From assembly GCA_005880055.1 (NCBI GenBank), contig VBJS01000204.1, forward strand, positions 1 to 8,275: a stretch of 8,275 bases of DNA, given 5' to 3'. This document shows, piece by piece, positions 1 through 5,429 of this stretch (the stretch's first letter is position 1; every line of letters begins with the position of its first letter). Source of the DNA: Chloroflexota bacterium. GTDB lineage: Bacteria > Chloroflexota > Dehalococcoidia > SM23-28-2 > RBG-16-64-32. The notes beneath the pieces are model-generated. The model saw only the letters and a program-made list of their open reading frames with translations, was not told where the DNA came from and searched no databases. A program made the position numbers and the translations under genes.

Positions 1-496
1 TCATGCCCTGGTTGATGTAGAGGGTGTTCGCGCGAAGCGCGCCCGGCTTCAGCCCTGCGTGACAGACGTAGATGTCGAGCCTGCCGTCGCCGTTCACGTC
101 GGCGAGCGTGACGCCCGTCGTCCAGCGGCCCTGCTCCTCGATGCCGGCTTCTTTCGTGATGTCACGAAAGCGAAAGTGCCCGAGGTTCAGATAGAGTCGG
201 GGGCCGCCTTCGTTGGAGGTGAGCACGATCTCGGGCAGGCTATCCCCGCTCAAGTCGCCGATCGCGACGCCACCGCCGTTATAGAAATTGCGATAGGTGA
301 AGACGTTGAAGTCGCGCGAGTCGGTCAGGCGATTGGCGAAGTCGATGCCCGTGTAGCTCGACGGCAGGCGCGTGAACAACTGGCCGGGCTGCGCCGGGGG
401 CGGAGCCTCTTGCGCTCGCTTCGCTTCGGAGCACGCCACCATCACGACGAAAAAAAGCAGGGGCGCAGCGCGCTGCGCCCCTACCATATCACCCAC
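1..496 (-). CDS. FG-GAP/VCBS-repeat lipoprotein (CRTAC1/UnbV-like), 3' end beyond the window
   Basis: About 165 N-terminal residues are visible; the gene runs off the left edge. A lipoprotein signal comes first: Arg9, a hydrophobic stretch PLLFFVVMVA, then Cys22 in a VMVAC lipobox. After a Pro-rich linker there are two FG-GAP/VCBS beta-propeller repeats: GVAIGDLSGDSLPEI (about residues 76-90) and GVTLADVNGDGRLDIYV (about 128-144). The second carries the classic DxNxDGxxD calcium-binding loop (Asp133 to Asp141). LYLNLG and RFRDITKEAGI are typical of CRTAC1/ASPIC-UnbV proteins. I chose the GTG at 496 because AGGAG lies 7 nt upstream; the in-frame ATG at 487 would be 16 nt away. The gene starts 16 nt after the susD-like stop, so it is probably the third gene of that operon. 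By inference it is a surface-anchored partner of SusCD, perhaps for substrate binding; no enzymatic function is visible. Its first codons contain a terminator-like hairpin. Confidence 0.85.
   Translation of the reverse strand, partial: MGDMVGAQRAAPLLFFVVMVACSEAKRAQEAPPPAQPGQLFTRLPSSYTGIDFANRLTDSRDFNVFTYRNFYNGGGVAIGDLSGDSLPEIVLTSNEGGPRLYLNLGHFRFRDITKEAGIEEQGRWTTGVTLADVNGDGRLDIYVCHAGLKPGALRANTLYINQGM
450..484 (-). terminator. Intrinsic terminator or attenuator inside the lipoprotein gene's start
   Basis: Positions 459-482 form a perfect 24-bp palindrome (centre 470/471, half-site AGGGGCGCAGCG). In minus-strand RNA the stem extends to 484/457 through one U-G pair. This gives about 12 pairs closed by a CGCG tetraloop, followed directly by seven U (456-450). 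A GC-rich stem plus U-run is the textbook Rho-independent form. It begins 28 nt after the SusD-like stop, where a terminator for susCD would be expected. It also lies entirely within the downstream reading frame: the stem encodes the signal peptide's n-region and the U-run encodes Phe-Phe of its hydrophobic core. Either transcription partly stops here, or ribosomes initiating at 496 disrupt the stem. Structure is seen directly; activity is inferred. Confidence 0.75.
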
Positions 497-503
497 AACG
501 TTG

Positions 504-508
504 CTCCT
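504..508 (-). promoter_or_regulatory. Ribosome-binding site of the VCBS lipoprotein gene
   Basis: AGGAG on the minus strand, 7 nt upstream of GTG at 496. It supports GTG over the in-frame ATG at 487. It lies just after the stop of the SusD-like gene (513-515). Confidence 0.6.
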
Positions 509-512
509 CGGC

Positions 513-2141
513 CTAGTAACCCGGGTTCTGCGTCAGCAGAGGATTGGCGTTCACCTGCACCTGCGGGATCGGCATCAGCACGTAGTAAGCCGCTCTGGCC
601 GTTTTCCCGCCGGCCAGCCCAGACGCGGCGTCCGTCCGGGCGGTGTATTGGCCGAACCGGACGAGGTCCTGCCGCCGCTTGCTTTCACCGAACAGCTCGA
701 ATAGCCGCTCGTTGAGGATCATGGCGTGCGTGATGGCCCCGGCGAGCACCGGGGCTACGGGGTGCCCGTTGCGATTGCGGAGCGTATTCAACAGCGCGAG
801 TGCCGCCGCGGTGCCGGGCGTCTGTTCGTTCAGGGCTTCGGCTTTGATCAGGTAGATCTCGCCGAGACGGAACCAAGCGAAGTCGTTGCCGCTGTTTTGC
901 TGCACGTGAGCGGGGTCAGCCGGCCACTTGTAGATGCGGGGCCCTTCGGCTTCGCTCGCCGAGCGGATGTCGCGGATCGTGTCGGTGAAGACCAACGGAG
1001 TGCCACCGCTCGCTGGACACGCGCCGGACACCCGGACCGTCGCCGGCGCGCCGCTCAGCACGTCGACCTGGGGTCCGATCAGGATCGTGTTGCGCCGCTT
1101 GTCTGTCGGGTCGAAGGCGTTGTACGTCTGGGCCAGGGTCGCGAAGCCGTTCCAGGGTGTGAGCGGCGCATACTGGCAATAGTGCAGCGCCGCCATCGTG
1201 ATCCCCATCCCCAGGCCGTCGGCCGCAATGAATTTGACGACGAAGATGTTCTCCGGCGACTTGTAGTTGTCGAACCGGAAGTTCTGGGGGAAGGAGTCGG
1301 CCAGCTGGTAGCCGGCATTCAGAACGCGATCCGCCGCGGCGATGGCGGCGGCGCACGCATCGCCCCCGGTCACCGTGACACCGAGGCACGTGTTGTAGGT
1401 GGTCGCGTTGATGGGGCTCGCGGCCGTCCCGTCCTTGGTGAACACGCCCGCGTTGATGTACATGTTGGCGAGGATGGCATCCGCGGCGCCCTTGGTGAGG
1501 CGCCCGTTGTCCGCTGCGCCCCACGTGGCCGGCAGCCCGGAATCGCGTGCCGCAATCAGCTCTTTCTCGATGAAGTCGAAGAGCTCGCGGCGCGTGCTGC
1601 GGGGGCGCAGCGCGACCTCGGTGGTCGTCACGATCGGCACGCCACCGAACATGTCCAGCAGGATGTAGTAGTAGAACGCCCGCAGCGCCCGGCCCTCCGC
1701 CACGACGGTCGCCTTATTCGGCACGTTCACATTTTCCAGCGCGGAGAGGAAAAGATTGGCGCGCGCAACGCCGGTATAGGCGCTGTTCCAGGCGCCGTTG
1801 AAGAACCCCGAGGCCGCGCTGCCCGGCGTCCAGGTCTGGTTGTGCAGATCGATCCATTGGCCGTTGTCGTACCAGTCACTGCCGCGGGTCGGCACCACGA
1901 TCTCATCGGTGGTGACCTCGTTCACGTCGTAGATGCCGCCCTCCGGTGCCGTGCTCCGCAGCTGCGCGTAGACGCCCGCGAGACCGGCCAACACCTCCGC
2001 GTCGTTGCGGAAGAAGTTCCCCGGCGTGATCTGGCTGACCGGCGTTTCATCGAGGTTCGTGCACCCCTGCATGGGCACGATGAGCAGCCCAAGCAGCAGC
2101 ACCCCCGCTCCGGTCGTGATCGTCACAAATGGTCTCTTCAT
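513..2141 (-). CDS. SusD/RagB-family outer-membrane nutrient-binding lipoprotein
   Basis: 542 residues, a normal SusD length. The N-terminus has KR, a hydrophobic core (GVLLLGLLIV) and lipobox MQGC with Cys27 as the lipidation site, so the protein should be anchored in the outer membrane and face outward. NFFRNDAEVLAGLAGVYAQL (about residues 42-61) and the W-N-x-Y-x-x-VARAN segment are typical of the SusD helical/TPR scaffold. The C-terminus has family hallmarks: FELFGESKRRQDLVRFGQYT (481-500) and LMPIPQ...NP.L.QNPGY (522-542). SusD proteins cap the SusC barrel and bind the glycan or other ligand before import; the ligand cannot be read from sequence. The start is 10 nt after the SusC-like stop, with a GGAG site next to that stop, so translation is probably coupled. 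Four cysteines (252, 263, 322, 375) besides Cys27 could form disulfides. The 3' end is followed within 28 nt by a terminator-like hairpin. Confidence 0.97.
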   Translation of the reverse strand: MKRPFVTITTGAGVLLLGLLIVPMQGCTNLDETPVSQITPGNFFRNDAEVLAGLAGVYAQLRSTAPEGGIYDVNEVTTDEIVVPTRGSDWYDNGQWIDLHNQTWTPGSAASGFFNGAWNSAYTGVARANLFLSALENVNVPNKATVVAEGRALRAFYYYILLDMFGGVPIVTTTEVALRPRSTRRELFDFIEKELIAARDSGLPATWGAADNGRLTKGAADAILANMYINAGVFTKDGTAASPINATTYNTCLGVTVTGGDACAAAIAAADRVLNAGYQLADSFPQNFRFDNYKSPENIFVVKFIAADGLGMGITMAALHYCQYAPLTPWNGFATLAQTYNAFDPTDKRRNTILIGPQVDVLSGAPATVRVSGACPASGGTPLVFTDTIRDIRSASEAEGPRIYKWPADPAHVQQNSGNDFAWFRLGEIYLIKAEALNEQTPGTAAALALLNTLRNRNGHPVAPVLAGAITHAMILNERLFELFGESKRRQDLVRFGQYTARTDAASGLAGGKTARAAYYVLMPIPQVQVNANPLLTQNPGY

Positions 2142-2147
2142 TGCAAG

Positions 2148-2151
2148 CTCC
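2148..2151 (-). promoter_or_regulatory. Ribosome-binding site of the SusD-like gene
   Basis: GGAG immediately follows the TAG stop (2154-2152) of the SusC-like gene, 6 nt before ATG at 2141. A ribosome finishing the first gene would sit on this site, consistent with coupled, roughly stoichiometric SusC and SusD synthesis. Confidence 0.65.
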
Positions 2152-5100
2152 CTAGAAGAGGAGACGGAGACCCCCCGTAATCGTCCGGGGGTGGGGATAG
2201 ACGAGATAATCGACTCCGCGCACGGCCACGCCAGTTCCCGAATAGACCTCAGGGTCGAGTCCCGAGTAACCCGTCAGGAGAATCAGATTGTCCGCCGACA
2301 GGTAAAGCCGGGCGCTCCGCGCCGAGCGTGTCAGCCATGGCAAGTTCAGGTCATAGCCGACCGTGATGTTCTGCAGCCGCACGAACGACGCACTCTCGAT
2401 CCAGCGAGACGAGTAGATCGCGGGCTCGTGAATCCCGGTCCCGTCGGTCAACGCGGGGCGCAGGAAGTTCTTGTCCTGGAGCGCGTTGCTCTTCGTCGAG
2501 TAGACGAGTGCGGTGTTGTTGAACACGTCCTGGCCGACCACGGCCCGGACCAGGAAACTGACGTCGAACCGGTTCCAGTTCATCTGGCTGTGGAAACCCA
2601 CAGTAAAGGAGGGGTTGGCGTTGCCGATCACGCGGTAATCCGCGGCGGCTGGCCCGCCACCCGTCGTTGTCCGCCCATTGACGCACCCCACGGTGGCAGC
2701 GGTGCAGAAGAATTCCTGCTTTCCCGTCGCGCCGTTGCCGAGGTATATGGGGCCGTAGAACGTCCCCAGCGCATACCCCGGGCAAAAGCCTGGCCGGCTC
2801 GGGTCGCAGACCATGATGCGTTCGGCTAACACATTGCTCTGTCCCTGCCCGCTGACGTCTCCTGACTCGTAGAACGGGCATGACTTGACGCCGGTTGAAT
2901 CGGTCGAGCAACCGAGGTCAGTGACCCTATTGCGGTCGGCCGCAAAGACGAGGCCGGCACGCCAGGTGAGCCCGGGGCGCGAGATCGGCAGAGCATCGAG
3001 GGAAAGCTCGATGCCGTGGCCGCTCAGCTTGCCCACGTTCCTGAGCTGAGTGTTCACCAGTGCCGGTTGCGGGACGCCGACGACGCTCAGCAGGTCCTTG
3101 GTGTTCTTGTGGTAGTACTCGACGGTGCCCGAGATCCGGTTGTTCCACAGGCCGAAGTCGATTGCTCCGTCGACTTGTGAGGTCTGCTCCCACTTGAGGG
3201 CGTCATTCCCATTACTCGTCGCGAGCACTCCGCCGTGCGGAGTGTCGCCCCACGGGTACGCGGCACCGCTGCCGCTCTCCAACGTGATCAGCGTGGTATA
3301 CGGATCGATGGTGGGATTCCCCTGGATGCCCCAGCCGACACGCACGCGGAACTCTGAGAACGGTCCCCCCTGCATGAATCCTTCCTGCTTCAGATTCCAC
3401 GAACCTGACAGCCCTGGGAACAGAGCCCAGTTGTGTCCCGCCGCGAACCGTGACGAGCCGTCGTAGCGCAGCACGCCGGTGACGAAGAAGCGATCGTGAA
3501 ACCCAACGTTCGCTCGGCCGAAAAACGACGCGAGCTTGCTTCTCACCCCGCTGGAGGCGGACGTTTGGGTAACGGCGGCGGAGAGCGAGTGGTAACTGTA
3601 CGCGTCGGTGAAGAAACCGATGCCTCTGCCCCTCACCCAGTCCGACCTGAACTTGCTGTACTCGTAGCCGCCCACGACGTTGAGGCTCGTGCCCTCGCCT
3701 GCCTGGCCGTCGTACGTGAGGAGTGTCTGGAACGTCTGCGTGGCGTTTTCCAGATCCTGGACCTGTGCGAACCCGTTCCCCAACGCTCGCCCGAGCGGGT
3801 TCGCAATCGGGTAATACTCCTGCCGTCCACCGCTCGAGTGGTCGAGCCCGACGTTGATCTTCGCCGTCAGACCATGGAGCAGGTCGTACTCAGCCTCGGC
3901 GTTGCCGAGGGTCCGCGTCGTCTGACCGATGTTCGTGATCTGATTCGCCAGCGCGACCGGATTGCGGATCGTGGTCCCACCGACCTCGTAGAAGTGCGTC
4001 CCGGTGGAGTCGGTCACGGTCACCGGCTGCGTCGGATTGAAGGTGGCGACGTTCTCGCACACGCCGCCCTCGAAGCCGCCCTGGTTTTCGTAGGTGAGGT
4101 ACGTGTTGTTGACGCGCGAGCTCGTGACGTTGAGGCCGACCCGCAAGTGACCGTCGAGATCCGAGTGGTTGGCGGTCAGGCGTCCCTGAATCCGCTCCAG
4201 CCCGCTCGACAGCGTCACGCCCTGTTCCTTCGCGTAGTTCAGCGATGCGCGATAGCGGGTGTCTTCGCTGCCGCCGGCGAATGCGAGATTGTGATTATTG
4301 GTGACAGACGAGCGGGTGATCGCGTTTTCCCAATTGGTGTTGTAGACGATCCTGGCAGTATCACCAGGATTCGGTCCCGTCGACGTCAGGACGCCAATCT
4401 TCCCGAGACGGGCTGAATCGAGATTCCCCAACCCGACCTGCTGACGCACGAAGGCCGCGTACTCGGAGCCACTGAGTACGTCGAGGCGACGGGAGGGACT
4501 GGAGGTCGACACGTTCCCGTCGTACTCGAAGGTGGGTCCGCCGGCCGATTGCCCCCGCTTCGTCTCGACCAGGATCACGCCGTTCGACGCGCGGCTGCCG
4601 TAGATCGCTGTCGCCGATGCGTCCTTCAGCACCGTGATGGAAGCGATGTCGGCTGGGTTGATCAAGTTGAGCGGGTTGCGCGGGAGCGACGGATTGCCTG
4701 TCCAGCCATTGCCGTCCGGTTCGCTCGCGACGTTGTTGATTGGAACTCCGTCGATCACGTAGAGCGGATCGTTCTTTGCGTTGAAAGAGCTGCCGCCGCG
4801 AATGAGGATCTGCGCTCCCGCGCCGGGCTCGCCGTTGTTCTGAATGACCTCCACACCCGCCGCGCGTCCCTGGATCATCTGGGTCACATTGGTCTTGACG
4901 CCGACGTTCGCGGCGGAGGCATCGACGCTGGCCACTGAGCCGGTAATGGCTTCGCGTCGCTGCGTGCCATAACCTGTGACGACGATGGCCTCGAGCAACG
5001 ACGCCTGTGGCGACATTTCGAACTGCACGTCGATCGTGCCGCCGGCGGTGACGGTCGCCACTTGCTGCCGCGGCGCAAACCCGATGCGTGTCGCCCGCAC

Positions 5101-5322
5101 GACCACGCTGCCCGCCGGGACGTCGCCCAGCGCGTAGCTGCCATCCCGCCCGGTCGCAGTGCTACGGGGTGTGCCTTGGATTTGGACTGTGACGCCGGCG
5201 AGAGGCTGTCGTGTCACGCTGTCGATTACCTGACCTCTGACACTGCCGTTCTGCGCGGCCAGCGGAACGGCGACGAGGAACAGGAGACCGAGAATTGGAA
5301 CTGCGTGTCGAACGAGGCGCAT
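2152..5322 (-). CDS. SusC/RagA-family TonB-dependent outer-membrane transporter
   Basis: 1056 residues, usual for SusC. Order: signal peptide (about 1-23, hydrophobic ILGLLFLVAVPLAA); carboxypeptidase-D regulatory-like beta domain (about 26-106, VRGQVIDSVTRQPLAGVTV...); TonB-box region and VTGYGTQ (111-121); plug with IRGGSSF (174-180), PLYVIDGVPI (186-195) and VLKDASATAIYGSRASNG (231-248), the strongest SusC signature; then a long beta-barrel ending GGLRLLF with a terminal Phe, as expected for insertion by the Bam machinery. There is no N-terminal STN domain, so no direct FecR/anti-sigma signalling is predicted. It imports a ligand across the outer membrane using TonB energy, with the SusD-like protein as lid. 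Start is ATG at 5322 with GGAGG 8 nt upstream. It is the first gene of the minus-strand operon. Six cysteines cluster at 805-880. The substrate is unknown; sugar is inferred from neighbours. Confidence 0.98.
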   Translation of the reverse strand: MRLVRHAVPILGLLFLVAVPLAAQNGSVRGQVIDSVTRQPLAGVTVQIQGTPRSTATGRDGSYALGDVPAGSVVVRATRIGFAPRQQVATVTAGGTIDVQFEMSPQASLLEAIVVTGYGTQRREAITGSVASVDASAANVGVKTNVTQMIQGRAAGVEVIQNNGEPGAGAQILIRGGSSFNAKNDPLYVIDGVPINNVASEPDGNGWTGNPSLPRNPLNLINPADIASITVLKDASATAIYGSRASNGVILVETKRGQSAGGPTFEYDGNVSTSSPSRRLDVLSGSEYAAFVRQQVGLGNLDSARLGKIGVLTSTGPNPGDTARIVYNTNWENAITRSSVTNNHNLAFAGGSEDTRYRASLNYAKEQGVTLSSGLERIQGRLTANHSDLDGHLRVGLNVTSSRVNNTYLTYENQGGFEGGVCENVATFNPTQPVTVTDSTGTHFYEVGGTTIRNPVALANQITNIGQTTRTLGNAEAEYDLLHGLTAKINVGLDHSSGGRQEYYPIANPLGRALGNGFAQVQDLENATQTFQTLLTYDGQAGEGTSLNVVGGYEYSKFRSDWVRGRGIGFFTDAYSYHSLSAAVTQTSASSGVRSKLASFFGRANVGFHDRFFVTGVLRYDGSSRFAAGHNWALFPGLSGSWNLKQEGFMQGGPFSEFRVRVGWGIQGNPTIDPYTTLITLESGSGAAYPWGDTPHGGVLATSNGNDALKWEQTSQVDGAIDFGLWNNRISGTVEYYHKNTKDLLSVVGVPQPALVNTQLRNVGKLSGHGIELSLDALPISRPGLTWRAGLVFAADRNRVTDLGCSTDSTGVKSCPFYESGDVSGQGQSNVLAERIMVCDPSRPGFCPGYALGTFYGPIYLGNGATGKQEFFCTAATVGCVNGRTTTGGGPAAADYRVIGNANPSFTVGFHSQMNWNRFDVSFLVRAVVGQDVFNNTALVYSTKSNALQDKNFLRPALTDGTGIHEPAIYSSRWIESASFVRLQNITVGYDLNLPWLTRSARSARLYLSADNLILLTGYSGLDPEVYSGTGVAVRGVDYLVYPHPRTITGGLRLLF

Positions 5323-5330
5323 CGATGTTA

Positions 5331-5335
5331 CCTCC
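5331..5335 (-). promoter_or_regulatory. Ribosome-binding site of the SusC-like gene
   Basis: GGAGG (within GGAGGTAA on the minus strand) lies 8 nt before ATG at 5322. It is the strongest Shine-Dalgarno sequence in the window, at the head of the susCD operon. Confidence 0.75.
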
Positions 5336-5342
5336 GTGGCAA

Positions 5343-5352
5343 GTCAGCTGAC
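5343..5352. promoter_or_regulatory. 10-bp perfect palindrome, possible operator
   Basis: GTCAGCTGAC is a perfect 10-bp inverted repeat 21 bp upstream of the SusC-like start codon and 8 bp upstream of its ribosome-binding site. A repressor here could block the minus-strand operon. A 10-bp palindrome can occur by chance; the location and the recurrence of its GTCA half-site nearby are the only support. Confidence 0.3.
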
Positions 5353-5396
5353 CAACGGAATGACGGTTATTGCATCCGAATTGCCGCGCAGGCGAG

Positions 5397-5409
5397 CCCT
5401 TGTCAAGGG
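5397..5409. promoter_or_regulatory. 13-bp inverted repeat, possible operator
   Basis: CCCTTG and CAAGGG form a perfect 6-bp inverted repeat around a single T. The right half contains GTCAAG (5402-5407), repeated exactly at 5413-5418, 11 bp further on, about one helical turn. The site lies 20 bp before the ATG of the hydrolase gene, and its minus-strand reading includes TTGACA. It could be an operator for either arm. It also contains a TTG (5400) that is in frame with the hydrolase and could be an alternative start. Confidence 0.35.
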
Positions 5410-5429
5410 TGGGTCAAGTATCTACGGCC

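Larger units (their letters stand above)
5323..5429. promoter_or_regulatory. Divergent intergenic control region
   Basis: This gap of about 107 bp separates the start codons of the minus-strand SusC-like gene and the plus-strand hydrolase gene, so both promoters must lie in or near it. It is less GC-rich than the flanking genes in its middle (about 5355-5383). TTGACA is present on the minus strand (5406 to 5401), but I find no good -10 box at 16-18 nt from it. AATAAC (minus, 5371 to 5366) is -10-like without a matching -35. I therefore do not place exact promoters. Two inverted repeats and five GTCA/TGAC half-sites are listed separately as possible operators. Confidence 0.55.

Noticed and set aside
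30..42. GCGCGAAGCGCGC-type hairpin near the left edge
   Set aside because: Short, GC-rich, within coding sequence and without a U-run; expected by chance in DNA of this composition.
59..715. Plus-strand open frame of 218 codons opposite the lipoprotein gene
   Set aside because: The opposite strand encodes clear FG-GAP repeats and a lipoprotein signal; this frame runs through the susD end and terminator as an Arg/Ala-rich shadow.
726..2180. Long plus-strand open frame (484 codons) opposite the SusD-like gene
   Set aside because: It is antisense to a clear SusD gene; its composition (many Arg, Gly, Val, His) is that of a shadow frame in GC-rich DNA, and it has no recognisable domain.
2005..2829. 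Plus-strand open frame of 274 codons spanning the susC/susD junction
   Set aside because: It crosses two well-supported genes on the other strand and has shadow-like composition.
3496..4416. Plus-strand open frame of 306 codons inside the SusC-like gene
   Set aside because: Antisense to an intact barrel-coding sequence, with no domain or ribosome-binding site that I can see.
5366..5406. TTGACA (minus, 5406 to 5401) with AATAAC (minus, 5371 to 5366) as a sigma-70 promoter for the susC operon
   Set aside because: The spacer would be 29 nt, far from 16-18, and no acceptable -10 box lies at the right distance from TTGACA.
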